From assembly GCA_022496185.1 (NCBI GenBank), contig WTXG01000328.1:1-36350 (forward strand): DNA of 36,350 bases, read 5' to 3'. This DNA comes from Multifurca ochricompacta (lineage: Eukaryota; Basidiomycota; Agaricomycetes; Russulales; Russulaceae). Position numbers and translations under genes: made by a program. The notes below the pieces were generated by a model. It saw only the letters and a list, made by a program, of their open reading frames with translations. It had not been told where the DNA came from and ran no database searches. Of the stretch, positions 19,093 through 30,029 are shown piece by piece. Each line of letters opens with the position of its first letter. Position 1 is the stretch's first letter.

Positions 19093-20409
19093 TCAATCCG
19101 AAGGATATGTATTTCTTATTGAAGACCTAAGCGAATGTTGTAATTTTGTATCCACGACTGCTATGTATATGTGGTTTTAATTTAATGCAACCAAAAAGGC
19201 CGCGAGTCGTGCCGGGTTGTCTTTGCTGTTCTCTGTTCTCTGGCTTCTTTGATGATATTCGTTTCTCCCACGCGAACGAGTCAGTTCCACACTCCACACC
19301 CTTATCCTATTAATGATTAGGAAAAGGAAGATAAGATCATCATGTTCTCCCCCAATCGTTTCCGAGTTTTCACATGAGCCGGCGGTCAAGCTTGACCGAT
19401 GTGTGAACAACAATCAACGCGTGGATAATTGAAGGTAAAACAGTTTGACATTAAATCGACTTTAAAAAAAGAGATAACGGATTCGCGAAATCATTTTCTA
19501 TCCATTGATCTTTACATGGATTTTTGCCAACCTCTTTATACGAGATCGAACGAACAGGTAATGTTTTAAGAAATAGCAAGGGTCGTGATTTGCCTCGGCT
19601 TTGTCGCCCCCTGCGTGGCTGCACGAATGCTTAGTAAATGTTAACTGTTAACTGTACGATAAATTCCTTTTTTCTTCCACTCTCACTCACAACAAGGCAG
19701 CGTCCTCAACGCCTCTTTTGCTTTCTCTATCATTCTATCATGTTCTTGTTCGATTGGTATTGTTCTTTCTGGACTGTATAAATACTGTAGGAACTTAGCT
19801 CGAAGACTCCATCCAGTCTTGAGCTCTTGTATCTATGGTGGCTGACCGTTCTGCGTGAGGTTCGAGGTCAAAGATTGTTCGACAGTTTCAAGGGTGAGAC
19901 AACGCTTAGGCACGCAAAGCAAAAGCAAGAAAAGGACCTGAGTTCGTGAGTCAGGTAAGCCTGTAAATACAGAGAGCTCAAAACTGAGGTCTCTTAGAGC
20001 TGGGTCTCTACTGTACTTATACTGTTCATGAATAGCGATGTCATACGAGGAACGATAGAGGAAAACGGGTAAAGCGTTGAGGACGCTGCCTTTGCGATGA
20101 CGAGTGAAGAAAATGGAACGGTGTAGAAAGGGCGCGAACAAGAGAGAAAGGGGAGAAAGGAAAATAATCAAGAAGTAATCGCACAACCACTTATCGTAAC
20201 GTAACGTACCTGTTACGTTATAAATCAATTGTCGAGTTTATCGATGGAGTTCAGGTGTTTAGATGTTAAAGCGTAGATACGATTACTGAGTACCTAAGAT
20301 CTTGTATGCACAAGAGCTCGAAACTGTAGGACAAGGACTCGAGTGCTACGGTTTAAATAAGTAAGAGATAAGAGAAGAGAAAAGTCTAATGACGTATGTA
20401 CTGAGTGAC
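19093..20409. other. intergenic region, nothing recognised
   Basis: After the chitinase. GTAACGTAACGTACCTGTTACG at about 20197-20218 is a local palindromic run. No open frame with recognisable content; ORFs on the minus strand (19177-19413, 19833-20228) show no motif. Confidence 0.4.
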
Positions 20410-21325
20410 CCACTTCTCCCCCACCGCTGACATCCCTAAAGTGGTAATATTGCCACACGACTGTGATTTGTAATAATATTTATTTTAAAAGGGAAGTTAT
20501 CGTTAAATATTAATTTAAAAAGGAAAGCCATTGTTGATCAACAAAACATCATTACAAATCAAAGTCATGTGACATGTAGGCAACGTTTTCAACCCAATAG
20601 TGAGAGACCGGCTCTGCTCATGCGACGACCTCACCCCCTCACCTTCATCCAGGACACGCGGGCTTTCACAAGGCCTCCTTTGGTGAGATGACCTAGCGAT
20701 CTGGATTAAGTCTGAGTTGGTGACATTGGGTAGTATGGGTAAGTTCACCTTTCTTCTCCAACACACAGGCTCTCTTCCCCTCTCCACTGCTCTATTACAC
20801 ACCATCTCTCTTGTTTCCGTCTACCAAGAGGTTTTGCACATGGTGGTTTCCACCCTTCTCTCATGTTCACAACAGTAGTTACTATGTACTGGTAGTAGCT
20901 GTGTGATTTGGGCAAGGTCCTGAAGTGTAAATAAAATTGATTTCAAAAATAAAAAAACCTAATAGTGAAAATGCTTAACATTTTCCCTCCTCCTGTCCAT
21001 GCAATGGGCAATAACATTCCAGACCTCACACATTCTGATGAGAACACATGATACACAATGAAAGTCAATAACTAGACATAGAGTAGTGAGAACGCGCGAG
21101 AACACCAAAGTTCTTATCTAATCCTTATCTGAACTTATTCCAACTGATTTGTAATGATATTTATTTTGTTAACTTTCCTTTTTAATATAAATATTCAACA
21201 ATAACTCCCTTTTTAAAATAAATATTATGACAAATCACAGTCGTGTGACAAGATTACCACTTTAAGGATGTTGTGCAACAATATTACCACTTAAGGGATG
21301 TCAGCGGTGGAGGAGAGTAAGGTGG
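20410..21325. mobile_element. 916-bp long-TIR foldback element carrying a LINE tail
   Basis: The left arm (from 20410, with CCACCGCTGACATCCC) and the reverse complement of the right arm (to 21325) match over about 150-180 bp, including GTGGTAATATTG, CACACGACTGTGATTTGT and AATATTTATTTTAAAA. The right arm has a tandem duplication of the CATCCYTAAAGTGGTAAT segment. Each arm is also internally palindromic (CACACGACTGTGATTTGTAAT against ATTACAAATCAAAGTCATGTG, about 20453-20573). The interior includes a LINE 3' end (20600-20957) and no transposase. It looks like a MITE/foldback element; no clear target duplication was found, so the class is open. Confidence 0.65.
20640..20957 (+). repeat. LINE 3' end, tail copy 2
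   Basis: Reads FIQDTRAFTRP before its stop, then TTGGGCAAGGTCCTGAAGTG and AATAAAATTGATTTC-poly(A). Sequence beyond the poly(A) (CCTAATAGTGAAAATGCTTAACA, CCTGTCCATGCAATGG) is shared with 29495-29545, so tail and flank moved together. Confidence 0.6.
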
Positions 21326-21356
21326 CCTCGAGGTTCAGATAACTGATCTCGTTTCA

Positions 21357-21852
21357 GGGAAGGCGACACGAGCCACTGTGATGCAAGGACTTCGAGAACA
21401 CAACTTGGTTCATTTCGCGTGCCACAGCCAGTTGGAAGCGAATAATCCGTTCGATACATCATTTAAAACTCCACAGCGATCAGCTCACTCTGCTCGACAT
21501 CATTCGCTCTCGACTCGAACACCCTATCGCGGAGTTCATGTTCCTCGCAGCTTGCCATACCGCTGAACTGACGAACTTGAAGAATCCTGACGAAATGTTG
21601 CATCTGACCGCCGCAATGCAGTACTGTGGGTTCCGCAGTGTGGTCGGTACGATGTGGGCGATGGCAGACTTGGATGACACCGATCTGTCCACGCTTTTCT
21701 ATGGGAACTTATTCTCGTCCAATAGAGAGGACAACGACAAATCTTTGTGTAAGAAGTCTGCAAGGACTCTCTGTGATGCGATATGGGGGCTCCGGAAGAA
21801 ACAGGGAATAACTCTTGAAAGATGGGTAAATTTTGTCCATCACGGGGCGTGA
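21357..21852 (+). pseudogene. CHAT-domain (caspase-like) protein, 3' exon remnant
   Basis: The CHAT fold is a caspase-like peptidase domain, common in expanded fungal families with TPR-type repeats. Seen: the His motif LVHFACHSQLE, the Cys motif FMFLAACHTAEL, then YCGFRSVVGTMWAM and the typical end RWVNFVHHGA before TGA at 21850-21852. Both dyad residues are present. The exon starts after a plausible acceptor GTTTCAG at 21356. The N-terminal three quarters of such a protein is missing: the long-TIR element ends just 31 bp upstream. The frame also shifts at the A-run 21465-21468, where one A too many separates the His half from the Cys half. Truncation makes this a remnant whatever the cause of the shift. 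Confidence 0.8.
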
Positions 21853-22755
21853 TGGACACTTTTACACCTTGTTGTATTTGACTTGTCATGAGCACCCGTG
21901 AAGGATGATGATGAAGGTACTTAGTGGAGTACGAACAAACGCAGAAGGATTGAACGACGCGTTACGACGGTGCTATGTCACCCGTGCAGCTTGCATTGAG
22001 CGCCTGCACAACTGCGGTGACAAGCAGTCTATCATATTACCCTCAACCAACGAATATCATGACGGCCGTAGAAAGAAATGGTGTTGAGCATCGTCAGCCA
22101 AACCCATACCGTGTCGACTGTCGAGTTAAATGAACCACAAAGGACAAAACCTCGAAAACCGCGCTTTAAGCTGTATGTATGGTCTTCGCGAAAACCGCGC
22201 ACATCTATCTGCTCATCAACATCATCAGCAGTTCGCATGGGAAACTCACTTCCGAAGAGAAAAAGATAAAGAATGGATACTTTCATACTAGTTCCATCTG
22301 ACGATGCTCATTAAGCCCATCCCTCCGCCCCCCCCAAAAAAAATGGGTTATAGGACAAAAGTTGAACAATTTGTCTCTTATCTGGCATTATGGCGCAGAA
22401 CCACCCATTATGACTTTTATAAATTGTCTATGTTCCTTCATCTTGTTGATTTTTGCCTGAATACGCTCCTTCCCCCGGCGTCCGTGTTCGATGTGTACAT
22501 AATTTGGGACAGTCGTTCAAAGTCGATGGAAAATCTCTCATAATATATATATGTGTGTATAGCACGAGCTATAACAACCAAAGCAGAGGAGAAAATTATA
22601 TGTAGTATCGCCATTCCTGGTCGAACTGCATTTACGATTTTATAATCTAAATGTGCTAGTAGTTTCATTACCTCTCTGTCTCCTCCCCGTATTTATTGCC
22701 AGGTTTTCACCTCATCTCTCTATCTTCACTTCTCTGTCTTTATTGCCTGGCTTCA
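21853..22755. other. region without recognised gene
   Basis: Only short frames without motifs. A C-run and A-run lie at 22330-22344. It ends at the breakpoint where ALG12-like sequence begins. Confidence 0.4.
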
Positions 22756-23241
22756 GAACGCCCAACGACAGTGCATGTTCATATCTCCAACCTTGCCACC
22801 CAAAGCGGCGCCTCGCTCTTCCTCCACACGCATGCGCTGCCGTACTGGTCTCGGGTGGGCACTCTCCCTCCAGCCACCTCCGTTTCCTACCGATGGGTCT
22901 ACAAACAAGACTCAGAATCTCACACCCGTTGACGTCGCATACGATTCGCCATTTACCCACATGATCGCGGAGAGCAGACACGCCCTGCCGGCCGGCCGAT
23001 GGGAGATCGTCGAGGTGATAGACAGGTTCGCGGGGTGGAAGGTTCTGAGGGATGTGCCAGGCGTTGTGAGAGAGAAGGGATTGAAGGGACTGTGGGACGT
23101 CCTGGGGATGAAGGAGGATAAGTTGTGGATTTTTGAGAGGGGTACGGAGTGAAGTGCGAAAAAAAAAGAAGTGCATGCTAATGTGTTCCTCTCTATTCTG
23201 TTACCCTGTACTTGCAGATGATAATCATAACCATACACTTT
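22756..23241 (+). pseudogene. duplicated 3' end of ALG12 (last exon)
   Basis: Begins in the last ALG12 intron (GAACGCCCA...AGTGCATG) and covers all of exon 8 plus about 85 bp of 3' flank (to ATAATCATAACCATACACTTT). Exon 8 is in two frames: TSVSYRWVY in one and LTPVDVAYDSPF in another, because the original ACAATAAGAC is ACAAACAAGAC here (one extra base). No upstream exons are present. It matches 8227-7763 in inverted orientation. The 3' flank is interrupted by the LINE tail at 23242. Confidence 0.88.
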
Positions 23242-24420
23242 ATTTTTATTTTTATTTTGGAATCGAGTTTATAACACGCGTCAAGGCCTTGCCTAAGTGC
23301 GCAGCTATCTAAGAACAGATGTACTACAAATGTACTAGATAACAAGTAGGAGGGAATGCAGGAGGAAAAAACCCACACAGGGAAAAACAGAAAACCAGGA
23401 AGAGAAGGGGCCCCCTAAGCAGCACCAGTGGAAGGAGGAGGGTCTGCAACAGCGGTCAAAGGAACAGAAGGCTTAGGCTTCCACTGACGCACCTGGCACA
23501 TGTGCCCAAAAGCATACAGGGTCCGCCAATACAAGAGGTGCTTGAGGACAGCACCAGTTGGGTCCTCGAAGGCCAAAACAACTGACGAGTGTGAACCAGG
23601 AGGGTAGGAGGAGGGGGCGTGCACCCAGGAAGGAAGATTGGTTACCTTGAGGCCCCGGTAGATGGGGTTGTCCTTGCCAAGCGCTTCATGGCAGGACATG
23701 GGGGTGAAGGCCCCACTGCTCTCAGTGACCCCTGTGGGGAGGCCATTGACAGTCACACGGGACCACTTGACATTGAGGCGGGAGGTGGTGGGCAGGGGCT
23801 GGGAAGTTGCTGAGAGGAATGAACCCAGAGACTGGGTGAGGAGGGGCTGAGCGTTGAGGAGGTTGGCCTCTGTGATATCAGGGCCGGCTGTGAGGACCAA
23901 GTTGGCCTTGGCAGTCCACCACGTGGCGGACAGCTGGACTTGGTGGCCAGCAGCGGTGAGAGCAGAGTTAAGGTGGGACACCACCACCAGAGGAGACTTC
24001 TTGAGAGCCTCTGTGGGGGTCCCACCAGCCTGGCGGGTGACAGAGATGACCACAGAAGGCCTTGCGGCCTTCCGAGTCACCTGGGCAAAGGAGGGGGCTA
24101 AGGAAGAGGGAGCAGGAGGAGGGGCATGAGGAGGAGGGGCATGGGAGGGGGCAGGGGGCTCGGCCGGGGCAGAGGGTTTCTTGGCTGGGGCAGAGAGCTT
24201 TGCTGCAGGAGGGGGGGCCTGGGAGGGGGGGGGGTGCTGGCCTGGGGCTAGCAGAGAGGGTGTCTACCTTGGTAGAGAGTACCGCAACCATCTCAGAGAG
24301 CTTGGAAAGTGTCTCGACCAGGGCCGGATCCTGTGTGGCAGTCACTGGGGGCGGAGCAGGGAGGGTGGGAGCGGGGAGGGTAAGAGAAAACTCGAGTTCC
24401 GAGTTCAAAAAAAAAAAAAA
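23242..24420 (-). mobile_element. truncated LINE with ORF1 and A-rich tail
   Basis: On the minus strand: ORF1 (24400-23415), about 150 bp 3' UTR, then GGCAAGGCCTTGACGCG...CTCGATTCC and an AAAAT-repeat tail that ends at 23242. The tail resembles those at 5397, 20957 and 29494. It splits the duplicated ALG12 flank. ORF2 is absent, so this is an internally deleted or ORF1-only copy. The 5' limit near 24420 (a T-run on the minus strand) is approximate. Confidence 0.7.
23415..24400 (-). pseudogene. LINE ORF1 (Gag-like) protein
   Basis: The C-terminal 220 residues read without break from an internal ATG at 24080, including KAARPSVVISV, LVLTAGPDITEANLL, WSRVTVNGLPTGV, LPSWVHAPSSYPPGSHSSVVLAFEDP and a final FGHMCQVRQWKP, a pattern I associate with ORF1 of Agaricomycete non-LTR elements. 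Upstream lies a Pro/Ala/Lys-rich linker and a helical ETLSKLSEMVAVLSTKVDTL segment. Between them a run of ten G (plus strand 24225-24234) puts the two halves in different frames; nine or twelve would join them. ORF1 proteins bind the element RNA. There is no zinc knuckle in view. Confidence 0.65.
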
Positions 24421-24509
24421 AGTGTTAGTTGCAAGTGTGAGTCGGAGACTCGCCCTCCGCCGTTGTCGGAAGGTATGAAATTCGAAATTTCTTTCCTCCA
24501 CTTCCTCCA

Positions 24510-26066
24510 ATACAGGTCCGGCGCCAGCTTCTCGGATCCGTATTGGGTCAGAGCCTCCATTACTTCTCTTCCACCTTTTACTATAAAAACATTGAAAAGG
24601 AGGAGATGACACAAACGAGCAGAAGTTCTCTTCCTCAAGCTCCAGATGGTCAATGACAGTCTACAGCCAGCAAACTCCGTTCCTCACCAGTCCGGGTCGC
24701 ATGATCATATGTCCCATACTGCTAGAGTCGGTCATTGCGTCCTCCTGTCTGCATGCACTCACCGACACCCTTCATCCTTTAGACCATTCCCATTTCAGGT
24801 GACATTCATGAGAATCAAATACCCCTGCCAGTCGGAGATATGGATGCACAAGGTCAACCCCACGACCCCCTCTACATGAGCAGAGGCCCTCCCGACATGG
24901 GGTTCCATTACCCTCCAGTGTCGATTGTGAGCTTGCACTCATATATATGATGTCATGCTTTCAACAGTGATACCTTGCACAGAATTCCATGCCCCCATAT
25001 ATATACCACAATGTAGGAGCTACCCAAGGTATTCCAGCACAAGCACAAGTTGTTACCCCCGTGCGTTCCTATTTTTTCTTTCTTTCTTTCACATATACAC
25101 ATATCTCTGACAGTCTGACCATTTCATGACAGGAACTTCAAGGAAATGGTGGATTTGGTTATGCTCCTCAATACACTGCACCAGTGCCTACTCAAGCTTT
25201 TCCTAACGAATGGCCTCCCCAGGCCCCCGTTCCGAGCGAGCCAGCGGCAGAACTTCTTCGACAGCTCGCCAGCTGCTACCTGCACCACCCCGATTCACTG
25301 GTTGACATGGTTCGCATGGAACCAGGCAACACTGGTTGCTTCAAGGTGGTGATCACGCTCCAACTAGCTGACATACTCTAGTTTTATCTCTTGCTATCAC
25401 TTCTTAACTAGAAATTCCCTGCTTTCGTAAACGATGTTTCTCTATTCCTAGTGTTGTATCTGCTGTCGTTCGTTCCATCTCGTTGCTATGAATGTTTATT
25501 CTATGTGTCCATGAATTTAGGAGGTCGAGGTTTCTGAATGTAGTTTTTTTTTCTTTTAAATCGATTTATATACCGCGTGAGTCGCGAGACAACTCAGCGT
25601 CCTTTCGTGACTGAGGGCTAATAGCTGGTGAGGTGTCTGAGTTGAGTTGGTCAATTTTGGGGGGTTATGTCCCGTGCTCCTTGTTGCCTTGTCAGGCTGT
25701 CAGGCTGTCTCCTCTCTTCCACCCAGACGCGTTGCGCTTCGGCTTCCTTGTTGATTGCGAATTGGGGAACGAACGTTGCTCTTGTGTTGTGTGAAATAGG
25801 AATTGCAGTAGATCTCGGGCGGCTCGGTCAAGTAGGTGCGCAGGTCCTCTCTCGGAGGATTGAAGTGGCCGATGGGTCCCTGGGGGTTGGCTCTTCGTGC
25901 GGGTCGCCGCGATGGATGATTTGGAGTCGAGTGGGGGTAATCAGTCAGGAGATCTTGATGATGAGATTAGGGAATTTTCGGTGGGAAGTTTTCCTCTTTC
26001 GGATTTCGGAAGCGGGGGTGGGGACAATCTGTTCCGGGCTCGGCATACTTGGATATGATTTTAGCA
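24510..26066 (+). repeat. copy B of the dispersed gene-bearing repeat
   Basis: Reverse complement of copy A over nearly its whole length, from GGCGCCAGCTTCTCGGATCC (24517) to the CGGGCTCGGCATACTTGGATA segment (about 26040). Lies in inverted order next to the ALG12 fragment, as copy A lies next to ALG12. The tandem promoter repeats are reduced to one start. Confidence 0.7.
24646..25381 (+). CDS. unrecognised multicopy spliced gene, copy B
   Basis: Possible start ATG 24646 (MVNDSLQPANSV). Later exons read GQPHDPLYMSRGPPDMGFHYPP, then after GTGAGC...CAACAG the block YLAQNSMPPYIYHNVGATQG, and after ...GACAG at 25133 the last exon ELQGNGGFGYAPQYTAP...FKVVITLQLADIL to TAG at 25379-25381. The C-terminal block is intact and close to copy C. 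Low-complexity Pro/Gln/Tyr-rich middle. No transmembrane segment or known domain seen. A stop TGA directly after the CAACAG acceptor would have to be avoided by another splice choice, so this copy may be imperfect. The convergent frame downstream (minus, about 25650-26000) is broken. Confidence 0.5.
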
Positions 26067-27334
26067 TTGCATCCGACGCCACACGTACTTTTTGTGATGT
26101 CTGAAAGCGCCTTAATTCCAGTAGTCCTGTTGATTTCTACGTGCTATGATGAGGTGGCTCATGGGCCATGTCCACTACTGCCTTTGGCGCTGCGGGCGGT
26201 AGCGATGCCGAGACCATGAGGCCATGAAATCCTTAAACCGCTTGACTCTGGACACACGTAAAGGGCCTTTATTGGATGTGGATGTCTTTCTCCCCTGAAA
26301 ACGAGAGGTGGAAACCCAACGAAGAGACATCTGACACTCACGCCTTCCACCGGGTGTACTTTTGGGTGTCCATGAAGGTCCGTGTAAGAAGAGCAGCTAA
26401 CAGCATTGATATCGAAGGTGGCGGCCATGATCCATCATTATCAAAGCCAAGGTACGATGTCTTTCTATGAAGGTCAGCATCATTTTTATGTATGTAGCTA
26501 GCTACATTACATTTTGCTGATTCTCTCGTATAGCTAGCTATTCACTTAGTTTCTTACATGTGTCCCCTCAGTGTCTTATCATAGTTGTACATCCTTGAAT
26601 ATTAATGGCATTTTTTCTTTAAAATAAAAACAATTCCATGCTTCACGGTTGCAATTATGAGGGATGAAAGAATATAAAGAATGACACCGGAGCGCCAATA
26701 GTAGCTATGGTTGGAGCGAAGGTCGAAATCGGGCATGGAAACGGCTATGCCGCCACGTCCCCTTTTTTTCTTTGGCCAATCAAAACAATTCCAATTTATC
26801 TGTAAGTATATGAAACGGTTGTGCATTGGATTGCACCCACTTCCACAAGACACAAGGAGAAAGGTGGAAGTCACACATGGACGGGGACTTTTATGTGTGA
26901 TTCCGGTCCAATAACAATAATAAAAGAAAGTATTTAATGGTCCAGTTCAGTCAGCCCGATTCGTGCAGGGGTCGCATTGATTCTGGGTTGAAGGCTGCTC
27001 TAATTGAAGGGCGGATATCTAAGTTAGCCGTGCCTGCCTGGCACCCATTTATTTATGGCTATTTGTTCCTGTTTTCGAGTTCTTTTTAAAATTTGTACTC
27101 CGCGAGCGCGGTTGTAACTACTTTGGGGTGCCTTGGTAAATTCAATGTACAATGAGAATCACGGAAGATCGACCGAGGTATTAGTTGGTTAGATTCTATG
27201 TGAAAAGACTGTTTTGTAATAATGTTAAGTCCAGAGAATCCCTGTCCACCTGGAACCACTGATTGTATGACGCACTGGCTTGAAAGTTTCATATGTACTA
27301 CACTTTAGCTTGGCCATGGAAGTATGAGTGGCTG
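26067..27334. other. region without recognised gene
   Basis: Short frames only. GCTAGCTAGC-like repeats at about 26496-26540 and AT-rich stretches. Nothing assignable. Confidence 0.4.
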
Positions 27335-27868
27335 CTAGACCGGGGGTGGGAGGGGGGAGTAAATAGTAGCGAGTTGATTACGAACTGCAAAGAATCGGGA
27401 GCAGTGGAAAAGAACGTGTTCCATTGAATCCAATGATTGGGCATCACATGGGCATGTGACCTTGTCCCGGGGAATGTCTGGCCTTGGCCTGAATATTTGG
27501 GTATTATCTCTCACAAAGGCATGGCCAACTACCCACCTAAAAGCTGTCAATATGGTTTCGGCGAGAGTACAAGGGGGTATGATTGTTTTTGCCTCCCTTC
27601 GACGTCGCTATAGTGAAGAGGGGGTGGTTGTAATAATTAGGTGAGTCGATAACTAAGAGAGTGTGTGTGAATGAAGGGGTGGTCGTGTGGTCATCTTCTC
27701 TGGTCTAGATACCGGTCCGAAGCCCATGTCTTGAGAGCGTTTTTACGAGCAATTTCTCAGCAATATGCTGTAGTGAAAACCTTGTGCACTCTCGAGAGGG
27801 GGGTGGATTTAATTTCCTGTAGAGCTAATTTGCGTGCGCCCCTTCGGGCGCATATTTATTTTGTTTGA
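27335..27868 (-). pseudogene. LINE ORF2 C-terminal remnant (RNase H end and zinc-knuckle region)
   Basis: The readable frame 27550-27335 gives TAFRWVVGHAFVRDNTQIFRP, then DKVTCPCDAQSLDSMEHVLFHCSRF, a CxC...H...C arrangement typical of the C-terminal zinc-binding region of fungal non-LTR reverse transcriptases. Upstream (27868-27560) broken frames include ALKTWASDRYLDQR, like the end of the RNase H region. Several stops and shifts show it is dead. No poly(A) tail is attached. Confidence 0.7.
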
Positions 27869-27924
27869 TTTAGATTTTACCTGTTTTCGTGTTTGGTGTT
27901 GCCCTCCATCTCCCAACCTGATTA

Positions 27925-28870
27925 GCAGCATTCACACAGAAACCCCGACCCCAAGTTCATCGACACATCTAGTAGGCATTCCTAGCATGGTATTTATTTT
28001 AAAAAAGGCGAGACGGAACGAACGATAGCAGATAGAAAACTACAGGGATTTTGAAGTCAAGAAGTGATAGCAAGAGATGGACCTCGATTACATCATAAAA
28101 CTAGAGTATGTCAGCCAGTTGGAGTGTGATCACCACCTTGAAGCAACCAGTGTTGCCTGGTTCCATGCGAACCATGTCAACCAGTGAATCGGGGTGGTGT
28201 AGGTAGCGGCTGGCGAGCTGTCGAAGGAGTTCTGCTGCTGGCTCGCTAGGAATGGGGGCCTGGGGAGGCCATTCGTTAGGAAACACTCCAGTAGGCACTG
28301 ATGCAGTGTACTGAGGATCCTGTCATGAAAGGGTTAGACTGTCAGAGATATGTGTATATGTGAAAGAAAGAAAGAAAGAAAATAGGGAACACATGGGAGC
28401 AATGACTTGTGCTTGTACTGGAATACCTTGGGTAGCTCCTACATTGTGATATATATATGGGGCATGGCATTCTGTGCAAGGTGTTATTGTCGAAAAGCAT
28501 GACATCATATATATGAGTGCAAACTCACGATCGGCACTGGAGGGTAATGAAACCCCATGTCGGGAGGGCCTCTGCTCATGTAGAGGGGGTCGTGGGGTCG
28601 ACCTTGTGCATTCATATCCCCGACTGGCGGGGTTATTTGATTCTCATGGACTTCACCTGAAATTAGAATGATCTAAAGGACGATGAGTATCAGTGAGTGC
28701 GTGCAGACAGGAGGATGCAATGACCAACTCTAACAGTAGGGAACATATGATCATGCGGCCCGGACTGGCGAGGAATGGGGTTTGCTGGCAGTAGACTGTT
28801 ATTGATCATCTGGAGCTCGAGGAAGAGAACTTCTGGTGGCTTGTCATCTCCTCATGGTTATTTCATAGTT
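27925..28870 (-). repeat. copy C of the dispersed gene-bearing repeat (partial)
   Basis: Same orientation as copy A. Starts in the ACAGAAACCCCGAC...AAGTTCAT segment (matching 6110-6135) and runs through the gene to about 28870. It lacks the convergent frame and the promoter repeats. Confidence 0.7.
28101..28809 (-). CDS. unrecognised multicopy spliced gene, copy C
   Basis: Possible start ATG 28809 (MINNSLLPANPI). The last exon is 28319-28101 and has lost 30 bp in frame right after the acceptor (the GGNGG-F/L-GY part of copies A and B), leaving DPQYTASVPTG...FKVVITLQLADIL. The conserved C-terminal block is otherwise intact and differs from copy B in few residues. Its intron holds (GAAA)5. Confidence 0.5.
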
Positions 28871-29048
28871 TAACGAGAGGGATGGAAAAAGAAAAGTGAG
28901 GCAAGCGACATGACCCCAACATCTCACTTTCCATCCCTTCGATAGATTCATCCTTTCCACCCATGAAACTCCTTCATTTCCCTAAAAGGTATGGGCTCTG
29001 GTTGTACCCCTGAAACTACTAAAGTTGCCAGAACCGAACAACCACAAG

Positions 29049-29144
29049 GACGGGAGAACGGGGGGACGGGAGAACGGGAGACTCGGGAGACTTGGGAGAC
29101 CAAAGTCATGGGAGACACCGGAGACACCGGAGAACGGGAGGATC
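29049..29144. repeat. degenerate GGGAGA minisatellite
   Basis: About 96 bp of variants of ACGGGAGA, CGGGAGACT and ACACCGGAG, purine-rich on the plus strand. Confidence 0.75.
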
Positions 29145-29164
29145 TTTCATTCCTCCTTTAATTG

Positions 29165-29494
29165 GCCCTGGACTCCCCAGTGGCACATCCTCTTCAACTG
29201 CAAGCCCTTCGTTGAAGACTTGCTTGCCTTCATCCAGGACATGCGGGCCTTCACAAGGCCCTTTTCTTCGGAACGACCTCGCAAGCTGGATTAAGTCTGA
29301 GTCAGTGACATCAGGTGGTATGAGTAAGTTCACCTTTCCACTTTGGCTTGTCTCCCCTCCCCTTACACTCTCCCTCCTCACATTCTCCCTGTTCCTCCCT
29401 CATGTCCACCACAGTAGTAACTATGTACCAGTAGTACTGCACAAATTGGGCACGGCCCTGAAATGCGAATAAAATTGATTCCAAAAAAAAAAAA
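29165..29494 (+). mobile_element. LINE 3' end, tail copy 3
   Basis: Reads HILFNCKPFVEDLLAFIQDMRAFTRP to a TAA near 29294, then a 3' UTR, GGGCACGGCCCTGAAATGCG, AATAAAATTGATTCC and poly(A) to 29494. HILFNC fits the last Cys/His part of the LINE zinc-binding region. Confidence 0.65.
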
Positions 29495-29537
29495 CCTAAC
29501 AGTGAAAATGCTTAACATCCTCCCTCCTGTCCATGCA

Positions 29538-29657
29538 ATGGACAATAACACTCCTGCTACAAAAAAATGTACCAAGGCATGGTGTAAAAACCTTGTTCCT
29601 TTACCCTTACTGCACAAGACATTGAGCGCAAGGTCAAATGGAACCAGCAAGCAGTAG
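29538..29657 (+). other. short frame with CTKAWC motif, possible gene fragment
   Basis: MDNNTPATKKCTKAWCKNLVP... to TAG 29655-29657. Lies in flank shared with 20958-21015 after the LINE tail. A CX4C pair followed by His could be the start of a small zinc-binding N-terminus. Not recognised, possibly chance. Confidence 0.2.
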
Positions 29658-30029
29658 ATTCGCAACAGTTCAAGCATGATACACCCTCCTTCGAAATCTT
29701 AGTTATCTCTGGGGCTCCTTCATCGCTCTCTTCCTTTCTACCTCTCTCCTCTTGGGAACACTTTGCCTCGCACTCACCGCGGGTTGGATCCGTACAATCG
29801 ACAGAGATATTGTATTGCGACTTAGTCACAGGCTCTGACTGAATTTTTCTCTGGACGACTGTCTAGACTGACTAGAGTGCAAGTTGCATGGGTATACATC
29901 CATGTAGAAACTCTCCCCCATGTCTATCTAATCAGTACCTACCAAAAAGCAAGGCGAGTGCATGTGCATGATGGGTACTTCAGCCCCGTATGCGTGACCT
30001 CTCCTCCCCTCCTAGTATACCCATCAGAT
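29658..30029. other. intergenic region downstream of NDUFAF7
   Basis: No recognisable gene; contains the 3' flank of the minus-strand NDUFAF7 gene. Confidence 0.4.

Noticed and set aside
22696..23152. A second ALG12 gene
   Set aside because: Only the last exon and its flanks are present, with a one-base frame shift; no other exon lies upstream.
29049..29144. CRISPR-like array
   Set aside because: The units are short, degenerate and contiguous without spacers; it is a minisatellite in a fungal genome.
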